Notes: generated from the sequence alone by a model not told the origin. DNA of 64,000 nt from an uncultured Lachnospiraceae bacterium (GCA_947626505.1 CANQSN010000001.1:62001-126000); one strand, 5' to 3'; shown: positions 19,796-31,026, counted from the first letter of the stretch. Program-made: numbers and translations.

Positions 19796-20420
19796 AAAAA
19801 CATCAGGTAAACGCAGTAAAACACAAATGAATCAAGGCGACTGGCAGTTTTTGCACACAATTCAGGGGAAGAAGCTGCCTGTTTTGACTTTGGATCCGGC
19901 TTGGCACGCTCTCTTTGTAAACGGTAACAAATCCTCTGAAGTAAAGAAACTTGAAAGAAGGCTTACAGACCTTTTAAAAAAGCAGGGCAAGCTTACAAAT
20001 GACAACCGGACTATGCAGGGTAAGAAAAAGAAATTGATGAAGCATATTATAGATAATATGTCGGATACTAGTCAGGAGAATGATAAGCGCAAGGTTCAGG
20101 AGGGCGCTTGGATTGAACGCATTAACGAGCAGGTTTTATTAAACGAGGAGGCTCTTGGAGAATTGCCTGACCAGATTAAGAGGGTAAATGAACAACTGCT
20201 GCTTGAGACATTCAGGGTAATATACGGGCAGGTGGAAATTAACAGAGAACGGATTGGTATTTTGGACGATAGAATTGAATTGTTAAGGCAGGAGCTTGCC
20301 ATGAAGCTTTTGGAGAAGCAGGAGAGGGAAGAATACAATCATAATATTTTCAATAATATAAAAGATATGATAGGTATGGAGGCGCTTGAGCTTTATGATG
20401 AAACGCATAAAAAGAAGTAG
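19782..20420 (+). CDS. Conserved hypothetical protein, coiled-coil rich
   Basis: ORF overlapping rex by 14 nt; Lys-rich N-term. Confidence 0.75.
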   Translation: MKKTKKTSGKRSKTQMNQGDWQFLHTIQGKKLPVLTLDPAWHALFVNGNKSSEVKKLERRLTDLLKKQGKLTNDNRTMQGKKKKLMKHIIDNMSDTSQENDKRKVQEGAWIERINEQVLLNEEALGELPDQIKRVNEQLLLETFRVIYGQVEINRERIGILDDRIELLRQELAMKLLEKQEREEYNHNIFNNIKDMIGMEALELYDETHKKK

Positions 20421-20431
20421 CGCATCAGGAG

Positions 20432-22102
20432 GTGAAGCAGTTGGAGGATATAGAGTATATATTGACGCAGAAACAGATGCGGGCGCTGGATAAGCACGCA
20501 ATAGATAAAATGGGAATATCAGGATTATTCTTGATGGAGCAGGCTGCAAGAGAAGTATGTAAGGAGATTATGAGGGCGTTTCCGGAGGGAGGCAGAAGTG
20601 TATTAATTGTTGTGGAAAGCGGAAACAATGGCGGTGACGGATTAGCTCTGGCAAGACTTTTAAAGGAGCATGATTATTCTGTCACTGTATACCATATTAA
20701 CGATATTGATAGTAAGAGCGATTCATTTAAGGAACAGCTAAGGCTTGCAGAGGAGAAGGACATAATGATAATAGAATCGCTGCCCGCCGAAGAAAATTAT
20801 GATTTGGTGGTTGACGCTATTTTTGGCGTCGGTCTTAAACGCAATATAAAAGGAGCTCACAGGCGTGCAATAGAGTGGATGAACAGGCTTAACAGCTTTA
20901 AGGTTGCAATTGATATTCCAAGCGGTGTTAATGCAACAACAGGCGCCATCATGGGCTGCGCTTTTAAAGCGGATATGACGGTGACATTTGGTTATAGAAA
21001 GCTTGGAATGGTGCTGTATCCCGGCAGCGATATGATAGGACAGTGTAAAGTGAGGGATATTGGCTTCCCGGAGGAAAGCCTTTGGCATGTAAAACCTTAT
21101 ATTGTTTCATTTGGAGAGGGTAATCGTGCGGCAAAAAGGGCGATTAAATACTGCCCTAAAAGGTATAATTATTCACATAAGGGAAGCTATGGCAATGTGC
21201 TGATGGTTGTTGGAAGCAAAGGAATGGCAGGAGCTGCAGTATTTGCTGCAAAGGCAGCTTATCTTAGCGGCTGTGGCTTGGTTAGGATTATTACCCACGA
21301 AAGCAATCGGCTTGCATTACAGATAAATGTACCGGAGGCAGTGGTTTTGCCATATAAAACTCTTGATGAAGCATACGCGCTGCTAGATGATAATTGGCAT
21401 TTATCAGATGCGGTGCTTGTAGGCTCAGGTATTGGAAGAAGCGATGTAGCAGCAGCGCTTACAAGGTCTGTTATAACATATGCCAGCCAATGGAAGAAAG
21501 CTATGCCGGTTGTGGTAGATGGAGATTCCTTATCTATATTAGGAGAAAACAGTGAAATCTGGCAATATTACGGTACGCTTCCAGAGGATTTGAGGAATTA
21601 TCTGACGCTTACACCGCATTTGCGCGAGATGTCAAGACTGTGTGGGAAAGAGGTTGAAGATATAAAAGGGAATTTGTTGCTTACAGTTAATTCCTATATT
21701 AAATCTCTCAATTTAGCAGGAAGTATGACAGTAGTTTTAAAGGATGCAAGAACGTTTGTTACAGATGGGAATAGAATCACATATATTAATATGACGGGAA
21801 ATCATGGAATGGCTACTGCAGGCAGCGGGGATTGTCTGGCAGGTATGCTTGTATCGTTATTGGCTCAGAATCAAAAAAATGAAATACCGCTATTAGAAGG
21901 AAATGCGGACGCTCGTAACAGGCTTTTACCTACATTTGAAAACAGTAAATTAGTAATGGCTATGGCAGCAGTGGCATTACATGGTTGTGCAGGAAATGTC
22001 GCAAAATATAAAGCGGGGACTATTAGCATGATGGCAACAGATATTTTAGAGGGTATACCTGAAGTTATGAAAAAATATGATGTTGGAGGACAGTATGAAT
22101 AG
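20432..22102 (+). CDS. nnr: Bifunctional ADP-dependent NAD(P)H-hydrate dehydratase / epimerase
   Basis: ESGNNGGDGLALARLL, DAIFGVGLKRNI, HKGSYGNVLMVVGSKGMAGAAVFAAKAAYLSGCGLV, MATAGSGDCLAGML. Confidence 0.95.
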   Translation: MKQLEDIEYILTQKQMRALDKHAIDKMGISGLFLMEQAAREVCKEIMRAFPEGGRSVLIVVESGNNGGDGLALARLLKEHDYSVTVYHINDIDSKSDSFKEQLRLAEEKDIMIIESLPAEENYDLVVDAIFGVGLKRNIKGAHRRAIEWMNRLNSFKVAIDIPSGVNATTGAIMGCAFKADMTVTFGYRKLGMVLYPGSDMIGQCKVRDIGFPEESLWHVKPYIVSFGEGNRAAKRAIKYCPKRYNYSHKGSYGNVLMVVGSKGMAGAAVFAAKAAYLSGCGLVRIITHESNRLALQINVPEAVVLPYKTLDEAYALLDDNWHLSDAVLVGSGIGRSDVAAALTRSVITYASQWKKAMPVVVDGDSLSILGENSEIWQYYGTLPEDLRNYLTLTPHLREMSRLCGKEVEDIKGNLLLTVNSYIKSLNLAGSMTVVLKDARTFVTDGNRITYINMTGNHGMATAGSGDCLAGMLVSLLAQNQKNEIPLLEGNADARNRLLPTFENSKLVMAMAAVALHGCAGNVAKYKAGTISMMATDILEGIPEVMKKYDVGGQYE

Positions 22103-23258
22103 ATATTTAAGAGTACATGCAAAGATTGATTTGGACGCTATATATAACAATATTCAGGCAGTGCGGCAAAAGATTGGTGAAGATGTAAGCTTATTTGCTG
22201 TAATTAAAGCGGATGCATATGGGCATGGTGCGGTTCCTGTAGGACTGCATATTCAGGATTTGGTAGACGGATATGCAGTTGCAATTGTGGAGGAGGGCGT
22301 TGAGCTTAGGAAAAGCGGCATACAAAAAAATATTATAATACTTGGATACACAGATCCGACGCAGTATGCGGCAATACTTAGATATGGCATGGAACAGACA
22401 GTTTATGCATATGATATGGCAAAGAGGTTATCAGATTTGGCAGTAGCTATGGGAAGCATTGCCAAGATACATATTAAGCTTGATACAGGTATGGGGAGGC
22501 TTGGTTTTCTTCCAAACGAGCAAAGCATAGAAGCAATAAAGGATATTTCAAGGCTGCCCAATATTTGTATAGAAGGTCTGTACACTCATTTTGCAAAGGC
22601 GGATATGGAGGATAGAGAATATACGGATAACCAGCTAAATACATTTATAAGTTTTGCGAAGCAGCTTGAGGCAGCAGGCGTTCCTATTCATGTAAAACAT
22701 GCAGCGAATAGCGCCGCAATTATGGATTATCCTGAAAGCTATTTTGATCAGGTGCGCTGTGGAATTGTAACTTATGGTTTGTATCCTTCCAAAGAAATAG
22801 AACAGCAGCACCTTAATATTACTCCTGCAATGGAGCTTAAAACGCATATTGTGGCTGTTAAAGAGGTTCCGGAGGGAACATCAATTGGATATGGCGGAAC
22901 CTATGTTACAAAAGGAGTCAGACGGATTGCTACTATTCCTGTTGGATATGGGGACGGGTATCCAAGAAGCTTGTCAAATAAAGGACGCGTATTGATTCGG
23001 GGACAATCCGCTCCAATTGTGGGAAGAATTTGTATGGATCAATTCATGGTCGATATAACAGATATTTTAGATGCAAGGGAAGGAGACACTGTTGTACTGG
23101 TGGGAAAGGATGGAGACGCCATTTTACCGGTGGAGGAGGTTGCAGATATTGCAGGAAGCTTTAATTATGAATTTTGCTGTAATATTGGAAGGCGCATTCC
23201 ACGCGTATATTATAAAAATGGCCGATATGACAAGGTAGTGCATTACCTTAAGTGGTAA
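22095..23258 (+). CDS. alr: Alanine racemase
   Basis: AVIKADAYGHGAVPVG PLP-Lys motif; GRICMDQFMVDIT; overlaps nnr stop. Confidence 0.96.
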   Translation: MNRYLRVHAKIDLDAIYNNIQAVRQKIGEDVSLFAVIKADAYGHGAVPVGLHIQDLVDGYAVAIVEEGVELRKSGIQKNIIILGYTDPTQYAAILRYGMEQTVYAYDMAKRLSDLAVAMGSIAKIHIKLDTGMGRLGFLPNEQSIEAIKDISRLPNICIEGLYTHFAKADMEDREYTDNQLNTFISFAKQLEAAGVPIHVKHAANSAAIMDYPESYFDQVRCGIVTYGLYPSKEIEQQHLNITPAMELKTHIVAVKEVPEGTSIGYGGTYVTKGVRRIATIPVGYGDGYPRSLSNKGRVLIRGQSAPIVGRICMDQFMVDITDILDAREGDTVVLVGKDGDAILPVEEVADIAGSFNYEFCCNIGRRIPRVYYKNGRYDKVVHYLKW

Positions 23259-23359
23259 AAATATTATAATTTTTTTGTATACTCCGGAAGATTGTGGAAA
23301 TACTGTTTACAAACGAAGATTTCTTAATCTAAATAACTGTATAGGAGTGTAAAAAAAAT

Positions 23360-23704
23360 ATGATTAGGCGGGGAGATATCTATTATGCAGATTTAAGACC
23401 GGTAGTAGGCTCCGAGCAGGGGGGAGTGAGGCCTGTGTTAATAATACAGAATGATGCGGGTAATCGGCACAGTCCTACAGTAATTTGTGCAGCAATTACA
23501 AGTAAGATGAATAAGGCAAAGCTGCCTACCCATGTGGAGCTTAGCAAAAACCAGTGCGATATGGTGAAAAATTCAGTGATTTTGTTGGAACAGGTACGTA
23601 CAATCGACAAAACAAGATTAAAGGAAAAGGTGTGCCATTTAGATTCAAATTTAATGAGTCAAGTGAATGAAGCCTTGATAGTTAGCATGGAGATTTCTAC
23701 ATAA
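23360..23704 (+). CDS. mazF: MazF/EndoA (PemK-family) endoribonuclease toxin
   Basis: [49 protein letters not shown]. Confidence 0.95.
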   Translation: MIRRGDIYYADLRPVVGSEQGGVRPVLIIQNDAGNRHSPTVICAAITSKMNKAKLPTHVELSKNQCDMVKNSVILLEQVRTIDKTRLKEKVCHLDSNLMSQVNEALIVSMEIST

Positions 23705-23790
23705 GATTTGACGAATAAGATAAATAGTGCTAAAGTATCATAAGCTGTATTTTACAGTAAATAATCAAGATAAAGGGGAAGATTGAAGAA

Positions 23791-24633
23791 ATGGCCGGTG
23801 GTCCTAAGCGACGGATAAGTTTATTTTCTAAAAAAGAAAAGGAAGAAGAGAACGTTTATGAAGAGGAAATCATAAATATTCTAAACGAAGGCAATGAGCA
23901 GGGGGCAATCCAGAATCGTGAAGCAGAGATGATTACCAAGATTTTTGAATTTACAGATAAGGATGCCAAGGATATCATGACTATTCGCAAGAAGATTGTG
24001 GGAATAGAGCAATATACGCCATTGAAGGATGCAGTTGACTTTATTTTGGAACAGAATTATTCCAGATTTCCGCTTTATGACGAAGATATTGATAATGTAG
24101 TAGGAGTTCTGCATTTGAAGGATGTTATGAAAGCATATCTTCAAACTCCGGATGTAGAGCTTCGCCAGATTGCACAGGAAGCTTATTATGTGCATGAAGC
24201 GCAGGATATAAGTACCATGTTCAGCGAGATGCAAAGGACAAAGATACATATGGCAATTGTAGTGGATGAATATGGACAGACTTCAGGTATTGTAGCAATG
24301 GAGGATATTTTAGAGGTTATTGTGGGAAATATCTTTGACGAGCATGATGAGGAGGAAAGAGAGATTATAAAGCTTCGCAAGGAGGGACAGTATCTGGTTC
24401 GCGGGCTTACGCGTTTAGATAATTTATCGGATGAACTCGGTATTACATTTCCGGATGAGGATTTTGATACGCTAAATGGATTTCTCATTTATGAAATAGG
24501 ACATCTTCCGGCAGAAGGAGAAGATATTGAAGTAACATATCAGGGTTATTCCTTCAGACCGCTGGATATTCATGACAATATGATTGTTCAGGTTAAGATA
24601 GTCAGGAGACTTGAGGAAGTAACAGAGAAATAG
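23791..24633 (+). CDS. Paired CBS domain + CorC/HlyC-type protein lacking the DUF21 membrane domain
   Basis: [83 protein letters not shown]. Confidence 0.92.
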   Translation: MAGGPKRRISLFSKKEKEEENVYEEEIINILNEGNEQGAIQNREAEMITKIFEFTDKDAKDIMTIRKKIVGIEQYTPLKDAVDFILEQNYSRFPLYDEDIDNVVGVLHLKDVMKAYLQTPDVELRQIAQEAYYVHEAQDISTMFSEMQRTKIHMAIVVDEYGQTSGIVAMEDILEVIVGNIFDEHDEEEREIIKLRKEGQYLVRGLTRLDNLSDELGITFPDEDFDTLNGFLIYEIGHLPAEGEDIEVTYQGYSFRPLDIHDNMIVQVKIVRRLEEVTEK

Positions 24634-24649
24634 AAAGGAGTTTTGGGGA

Positions 24650-25378
24650 ATGTCAGGACATTCTAAGTTTTCTAATATTAAACATAAGAAAGAGAAAAAT
24701 GATGCAGCAAAGGGTAAGATTTTTACGGTTATTGGACGTGAGATTGTAGTGGCGGTTAAGGAAGGCGGGCCGGACCCTGATAACAACAGTAAGTTAAGGG
24801 ATGTGATTGCAAAGGCAAAGGCAAATAACATGCCTAATGATACTATCGAGCGGGGGATTAAGAAGGCGGCAGGCGATGCCAATGCCGCTAACTATGAGTC
24901 TGTAACTTATGAGGGATATGGTCCGAATGGAGTGGCTATAATTGTAGATGCGCTGACTGACAATAAGAATCGTACCGCAGCAAATGTGAGAAGCGCTTTT
25001 ACAAAGGGCAAGGGAAGCGTAGGAACGCAGGGCTGTGTTTCCTATATGTTCCAAGAAAAGGGACAGATTTTAATAGATAAAGAAGAGTGCGATTTATCCG
25101 CAGATGATTTAATGATGATGGCTTTAGATGCAGGAGCAGAGGACTTTAACGAGGAGGAGGACAGCTTTGAAATTGTAACTGCACCGGAGGATTTTACTGC
25201 TGTAAGAGAGGCTTTGGAGAAAGACGGAATCAAAATGGCTGAGGCGGATATTACAAAGATTCCGGATACATATGTGGACTTGACAGATGATGAAGCTATT
25301 AAAAATCTTAATCGTACATTAGACCTTTTAGAGGAGGATGATGACGTCCAGATGGTATATCACAACTGGAATGAATAG
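24650..25378 (+). CDS. yebC: YebC/PmpR family regulatory protein
   Basis: [65 protein letters not shown]. Confidence 0.97.
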   Translation: MSGHSKFSNIKHKKEKNDAAKGKIFTVIGREIVVAVKEGGPDPDNNSKLRDVIAKAKANNMPNDTIERGIKKAAGDANAANYESVTYEGYGPNGVAIIVDALTDNKNRTAANVRSAFTKGKGSVGTQGCVSYMFQEKGQILIDKEECDLSADDLMMMALDAGAEDFNEEEDSFEIVTAPEDFTAVREALEKDGIKMAEADITKIPDTYVDLTDDEAIKNLNRTLDLLEEDDDVQMVYHNWNE

Positions 25379-25380
25379 TT

Positions 25381-25423
25381 AGAATGAAAAAGACAGGTTA
25401 AGCCTGTCTTTTTCATTCTAACT
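25381..25423. terminator. Bidirectional terminator between yebC and XRE regulator
   Basis: AGAATGAAAAAGACAGG ttaag CCTGTCTTTTTCATTCT near-perfect inverted repeat. Confidence 0.9.
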
Positions 25424-25434
25424 ATGTAATTGTA

Positions 25435-25773
25435 TCATCCCTTTAATTCAAGCACATTTTGGACGATTGCCAGTATGCATTTTTGCTCTTTTTCGGATAG
25501 TTTTTCAACCATTCCGTAAATCTGTGATGGGACAGTAGCCGCTTCTTCACCTGTTACGAAATCATCAATTCTTTCAAATAGGACAGAGGTTCTAAGCTCT
25601 AAAGCTCTGCAAATCTTATAGATACTTTCGACAGATGGATTTTTTTCACCACGTTCAATCTGACCGATATATGTTGGGTGCAGATTGCATTTTACAGAAA
25701 GCTCTTCCTGAGTAAATCCTTTGGCTTTACGATACTTACGTATGCGATGACCTAATTCTGTTGCAATTTTCAT
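25435..25773 (-). CDS. XRE-family HTH transcriptional regulator
   Basis: LGHRIRKYRKAKGFTQEELSVKCNLHPTYIGQIERGEKNPSVESIYKICRAL. Confidence 0.93.
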   Translation of the reverse strand: MKIATELGHRIRKYRKAKGFTQEELSVKCNLHPTYIGQIERGEKNPSVESIYKICRALELRTSVLFERIDDFVTGEEAATVPSQIYGMVEKLSEKEQKCILAIVQNVLELKG

Positions 25774-26057
25774 GCGTATCCTCCTTAAACATTCTCTTCA
25801 TCTTCTTAAAAGTTATAACGTAAAGTTACTTATATCTAAAGTATAGCATAAAAAAATCGGAATATCTATATACTGAAGATGGGTTTTATATGGTAAAAGT
25901 TGTCTTATAGTCTACATTGTGGTAATATTGTGATGAATTTACAGAGCTATGAGAAAAATGTGAATACTTCTCGATTTCTTTACTTTTTTGGCGGAATATG
26001 ATAATCTTTATAATAGCTTTAGGGAGCTTATGTCGGAAAGAAAGGTAGGAAGTATTT

Positions 26058-27758
26058 ATGAAACAACTGAAAAAAGCAGTTGCGTATCTGCTTTGCGGGG
26101 CTTTGTTACTGGGTAATTTAGGTAACATTGTAAGCAGTGCAAGTGCAAAGGCGGACAATTTTGATTCTTTGGTATCTGCTGACGCTTCAAAGGATGCAGA
26201 TAAAAGTGACGCTTCAAAGGACGCAGATAAAAATGACGCTTCAGAGAATACCATGAATGATTTGGTTTCTGTAACAAGCGTTACTTATGATAAGACAAGC
26301 TATGCGCCGGGAGAAAAGGCGGAAGTTAATATTAAGCTTTCATCTCTTAATCCGTCAGATATAGCCAATCAGATGATTACAGTAAAGTTTTTTAATAAGA
26401 CGAGTACATACAGTATATTTGGTAATCTTATATGGGATAGCAGCGCTTCTTGTTTTTCAGGCAATGTAGATATTCCTGTTACTGCATTAAAAGATGATTA
26501 TTATATTAGATATGTGTCTTATTTATTGCTAAAGGAAAACTGTGCATATTCTGTTTATATTTCTAATAGTAATATTACAGCGCTTAGTGTGGGAGAAGCG
26601 GTATCAGAAGATATTCTTGTGGAAAGTATTGTACTGCCTGAAGAAAGTATCAGTTTAATAAAGGGTGCAAGTAAAACTATTAACGCGTCAGTTGCGCCTG
26701 AGAATGCATCTGATAAGACGCTTAAGTATACAAGCTCTAAACCTTCTGTGGCTACAGTAGACAGGAAGGGAGTTGTAAAGGCGTTAAAGAAGGGCTCTGC
26801 TACTATTACAATTGAAGCTCAAGATGGGAGTAAAGTGAAAACTACTCTTAAGGTAAAGGTGTCAGAGAATTTTGTAATTGTATTGGACCCCGGACATGGG
26901 GGTTCTGATCCGGGTGCAGTTAATCGGTATAGAGGACTTTATGAAAGGAATATTAATCTAAGGATTGCTAAGGAATGTCGTGATTATTTAGAGCAATATG
27001 ATGGCGTAAGCGTATATCTTACAAGGGAGTCAAACGCCGGCTTTGTAGGTTTAGATGCAAGGTGCCAGTTTGCCGAAAATTGCGGCGCAGATGTATTTAT
27101 TAGTATGCATATTAATGCGTCCGGCTATAGAGGTCTTACCGGCTCCGAAGTATGGGTTACAAGATCCACATATAAGGCAGCCTATAATAAGAAAATGACT
27201 CAGCTAGGCAAAAAGATTTTAAACCAGTTATCCGGTCTGGGACTAAAAAAACGCGGAGTAAAGACTAGAAAATCAGCATATTTAAAGTATTCCTTTGATA
27301 ATACAAGAGCAGATTATTATGCTGTTATCAGAGGCAGCATTAACAGAGGGATTCCGGCGCTATTGATTGAGCATGGATTTATTGACAGCAGTGATTACAA
27401 ATATATGAATTCAACTTCAAAGGCTAAAAAGCTGGGAATTGCAGATGCTAAAGCAATCGTTAAACATTACGGATTTACTAAGCGCAGCAGCAAAGAGGTG
27501 AATGTTACAGGGATTAAACTGAATTATGATTATGATAAGATTACACTGAAAAAGGGAAGAAGCTACCAGCTTAGGGCAACTGTGGTTCCAAGCATTGCAG
27601 ATGATAAAACTGTAAGCTATTCCTCAAGTAAGGTAAATATTGCAAATGTCAGCAAGGATGGCAAGATAACTGCCAAACGTAAAGGGACGGCAATTATTTC
27701 CTGTACAGCGAATGATGGCAGTGGAACGATTCGTAAGTTGAAGGTGACGGTAAAATAG
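26058..27758 (+). CDS. Secreted N-acetylmuramoyl-L-alanine amidase (Amidase_3) flanked by BIG2 Ig-like domains
   Basis: Signal peptide; VLDPGHGGSDPGAV...RNINLRIAKECRDYL...FISMHINA...LLIEHGFI; BIG2 motifs YTSSKPSVATVDRKGVVKALKKGSATITIEAQDGS and SSSKVNIANVSKDGKITAKRKGTAIISCTANDGSG. Confidence 0.93.
   Translation: MKQLKKAVAYLLCGALLLGNLGNIVSSASAKADNFDSLVSADASKDADKSDASKDADKNDASENTMNDLVSVTSVTYDKTSYAPGEKAEVNIKLSSLNPSDIANQMITVKFFNKTSTYSIFGNLIWDSSASCFSGNVDIPVTALKDDYYIRYVSYLLLKENCAYSVYISNSNITALSVGEAVSEDILVESIVLPEESISLIKGASKTINASVAPENASDKTLKYTSSKPSVATVDRKGVVKALKKGSATITIEAQDGSKVKTTLKVKVSENFVIVLDPGHGGSDPGAVNRYRGLYERNINLRIAKECRDYLEQYDGVSVYLTRESNAGFVGLDARCQFAENCGADVFISMHINASGYRGLTGSEVWVTRSTYKAAYNKKMTQLGKKILNQLSGLGLKKRGVKTRKSAYLKYSFDNTRADYYAVIRGSINRGIPALLIEHGFIDSSDYKYMNSTSKAKKLGIADAKAIVKHYGFTKRSSKEVNVTGIKLNYDYDKITLKKGRSYQLRATVVPSIADDKTVSYSSSKVNIANVSKDGKITAKRKGTAIISCTANDGSGTIRKLKVTVK
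26181..26246 (+). repeat. 27-nt in-frame tandem repeat encoding DASKDADKS/N
   Basis: gacgcttcaaaggatgcagataaaagt / gacgcttcaaaggacgcagataaaaat / gacgcttcagag. Confidence 0.9.
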
Positions 27759-27795
27759 CAATATCAGGCATTTTCAAAACCTGCAGGATGATAAT

Positions 27796-27836
27796 AAAGG
27801 GGGCAGTGTCACAGTTTTGTGATATTGCTCTTTTTA
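27796..27836 (+). terminator. Terminator downstream of amidase
   Basis: AAAGGGGGCAGTGTCACA gtttTGTGATATTGCTCTTTTT with several G-U pairs. Confidence 0.65.
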
Positions 27837-27987
27837 CATAAATCGCCTTATTAAATCCCAACAAACAGCCGATATATGTTAAGGAGTAGTGTTTGATTTT
27901 TCTATAATTATTTAAATTAAGTTGTTTCACTACATTATTTGTGATAAAATAATTAATTATATGTACATATTCGTGGAGGGTGATGTA

Positions 27988-30900
27988 ATGCGCGTAAACA
28001 ATAACAAAAATACAAAGAAAGTGATAAGTTGGATATTGGTATTCAGCTTAATTGTTCCGCTAATGCAGGGGATGATTTTTGAGCGCGCCAGCGCTGAGGA
28101 TATGTCGGAAGTGTCCAGTATGTTTTCTTATGAAGGCTCTAAAAACATCTATGTTGGAGAGACTATCAATCTTTCGCTTTACAGTATGTCAGGCCAGCAG
28201 GTAAAATGGAGCGCCAGCGATAGTAATGGACAGTACTGTAATTGGTATACCAATGGCAATAACAATACGGGTACCACTTTTATATTAAAGGCAATTTCAG
28301 GTACGGACGAGGGCGCTGACGTTACTATTCGCGCTGAATCTGAGATAAATAAATGTTATCAGGAGATGACTATTAAGATTTTTAACAATGACAAATTTTA
28401 CTTTACATCCAGTGGAGAGCGTATTACTGCACAGGTGAATCCAAATGATATGACAGCGTTCAGGGTTGATTTGTCGGTTGGAGGTCAGCTTAAGCTTGGC
28501 AATAACCAGAAGCAAAATATGCGTTTCAGTAATAATGACGGGTATTTGACATACATTGGTAATGGCGAAGCAGGCTATGAGGTTACTAACGATGCAGTAA
28601 AGGAGACTACAACCAATCCGGATAATCCGGTGTATGTTGATGCGGCATATGATTTTACTGATGACGAGGGAGAAAAGCACAGCATACATTTGAGACTGGA
28701 TGTGCATGTTGTAGATGCATTAGCTTTTGGTACTGAAAGGGAATTTTCCATGAATAAGGGAACAGATTCGGGACCGAACCAAAAGCAAATGATAGTAGAG
28801 ACAACTAATCTTTCCACAACCATTACATGGAAAGCATACAGGGGACGTTATAATGCAGATGAGATTCGTGAAGACATGGAAGTAACGAAGGAGGATGGAT
28901 TTGAGATAATTCCATCAACCTCCGGCAAGTATAAAGGGCAGTATGCAGACCTTCATGATGTGGGAACCATTTCAATTTCAAAAGACCTTTCCATTAGCAG
29001 GGATGCGTCAGACAGAACTTTTACCGTAATTGCCTCACAGCTTATTAACGGAGAAACTCTTGCTAAAAATGCTATTTGTTATGTTAATGTTTTACAACCG
29101 GTTACGGAGCTTACACTTTCAAACAATGACGCCACGCTGTTTTTGGTAGGAGAAGGCGAAGTGGGTAATAATAGAACCGTCGTAACTGCTTCTGTAGTTG
29201 GAGATTTTGAGAATAGTATAGATCCGGACAATAAGAGCATTATTTGGACATGTACTGATACTGAGGTTGCAGATATTGTTGTTTCTGAAGGAGAGGGAGC
29301 GGCGTGTACAATTGTGGCTAAACGTCCCGGAAACTGCGTGGTTGTAGCTGCTTCAAGGGATAATCCGGCAGCCAACGATGTGATTTATGTATCCGTGTGT
29401 CCGCGAGTCAGCAGCGTGCAGATTACAAGTTCGGATATGACGGTAAATTTAGCCGAGCAATTTGTCCAATTGTTTGCGAATGTGCAATCTAATGCTGTGG
29501 ATGAACAGAAAGAATCGGACGATTACGAGATATTTGAAAATGCATTAAATACATCAGTGACATGGTCGTCAAGTAACGAGGGAGTTGCAACGGTAGATAT
29601 GCATACCGGTAAGGTATCATTGAAATCTGCAGGAAGAGTTACCATTACCTGCGCATCAACAGACGATCAAGCTATTTCGGATTCAGTAGTACTGACTATA
29701 AATGTTCCTGTTGCGGCGATTTCTTTACAGGATAATCATAAAAAGATTAGTGTTGGAGAAAGTTTCACATTGAATTATACATTATTGTCCAACTATCCCG
29801 GATTTGAGCCTTCAAACAAAGAGGTTACATGGGAGAGCTCAGACAGCAAGGTTGCAACTGTTGACAATGATGGTAAGGTAACAGGCGTTATGGGTGGAAC
29901 TGCCACTATATTGATTCGGGCAGATGAAGGGCAGATTACTGCCACTTGTACTGTGGAAGTATATCAGGCGGTGACTCGTATTGATATTAGTGATACTACG
30001 CTGGAGTTGAATGTGGGAGGAGAGGCTGTGCTGGAGACACAGGTTTATCCGCTGACCGCTTCTGAACAGACTGTAACATGGAGTTCTAATAAACCGGATG
30101 TTGTGTCTGTTACACAGGATGGAGTGGTTACTGCAAAGAAGGTAGGCGATCCGGTTGTAATTACAGCATATATCGAGGACAAGGACGCCACTATTAAGGC
30201 TACCTGTATTGTCAATGTAGTTGTGCCAATTACTTCTATCCAGTTGTCACCGTACTCCAAAACCATGAGTAAGGGAGAAACATTTGCAATTACAAAGAAA
30301 GTTACGCCAAGCAACGCCACTAACGCTTCAGTAGTATATTCCTCAACAGATCCTTCTGTTGCAACAGTGGACAGCGGAGGCAATGTTACCGCTGTATCCG
30401 GCGGAACATGTTATATTACTGCAAGGACAGTGAATCGTGATATGCTGGCAACAGTATTTATTACTGTTGATGAGAAGATTAACAATATCGTTTTAAGTAA
30501 AACTAAAAAGATTATGAAAAAGGGCAGTAAATATGTACTTATTGCCGCAGTTACCAATTCCTCGGCAAGTAATAAGGGCGTGGTATTTAAGTCCTCTAAT
30601 TCTAAGGTCGTGTCTGTAAGCCAGAAAGGGATTATGAAGGCAAAGAGGTATGGTACTGCAAAAATAACCTGTTCGGCTATGGATGGCAGCGGAGTTCAGG
30701 CGGTATGTAAGGTCAATGTAAGAAGATATGTGGATTCTATTAAACTGAACCATAAAAAGATGTATGTTCAGCGCAATAAGAAATCAATACTTACAGCTAC
30801 AGTTTCTCCTAAGAATGCAGACGTCAAGAAGCTTAAATGGAAGTCCTCCAATAATAAGGTTGCTACTGTAAATAAGGATGGCGTTGTAAAAGGATTGACA

Positions 30901-31026
30901 GTGGGAAGCTGTTATATCACTTGCAAAGCGACAGATGGCAGCGGTAAAAAAGCAAGATGTAAGATATATGTAAAGAAGAAATTAACGAACGATGAGATTA
31001 AGTCAAATAAAGTATCGGTTAATTAG
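27988..31026 (+). CDS. Large secreted multi-BIG2 Ig-like domain protein
   Basis: Signal peptide; repeated W.SS/DP..ATVD..G.VT....G...IT modules; Lys-rich C-terminal modules; ATG at 27988 after GGAGGGTG. Confidence 0.92.
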   Translation: MRVNNNKNTKKVISWILVFSLIVPLMQGMIFERASAEDMSEVSSMFSYEGSKNIYVGETINLSLYSMSGQQVKWSASDSNGQYCNWYTNGNNNTGTTFILKAISGTDEGADVTIRAESEINKCYQEMTIKIFNNDKFYFTSSGERITAQVNPNDMTAFRVDLSVGGQLKLGNNQKQNMRFSNNDGYLTYIGNGEAGYEVTNDAVKETTTNPDNPVYVDAAYDFTDDEGEKHSIHLRLDVHVVDALAFGTEREFSMNKGTDSGPNQKQMIVETTNLSTTITWKAYRGRYNADEIREDMEVTKEDGFEIIPSTSGKYKGQYADLHDVGTISISKDLSISRDASDRTFTVIASQLINGETLAKNAICYVNVLQPVTELTLSNNDATLFLVGEGEVGNNRTVVTASVVGDFENSIDPDNKSIIWTCTDTEVADIVVSEGEGAACTIVAKRPGNCVVVAASRDNPAANDVIYVSVCPRVSSVQITSSDMTVNLAEQFVQLFANVQSNAVDEQKESDDYEIFENALNTSVTWSSSNEGVATVDMHTGKVSLKSAGRVTITCASTDDQAISDSVVLTINVPVAAISLQDNHKKISVGESFTLNYTLLSNYPGFEPSNKEVTWESSDSKVATVDNDGKVTGVMGGTATILIRADEGQITATCTVEVYQAVTRIDISDTTLELNVGGEAVLETQVYPLTASEQTVTWSSNKPDVVSVTQDGVVTAKKVGDPVVITAYIEDKDATIKATCIVNVVVPITSIQLSPYSKTMSKGETFAITKKVTPSNATNASVVYSSTDPSVATVDSGGNVTAVSGGTCYITARTVNRDMLATVFITVDEKINNIVLSKTKKIMKKGSKYVLIAAVTNSSASNKGVVFKSSNSKVVSVSQKGIMKAKRYGTAKITCSAMDGSGVQAVCKVNVRRYVDSIKLNHKKMYVQRNKKSILTATVSPKNADVKKLKWKSSNNKVATVNKDGVVKGLTVGSCYITCKATDGSGKKARCKIYVKKKLTNDEIKSNKVSVN

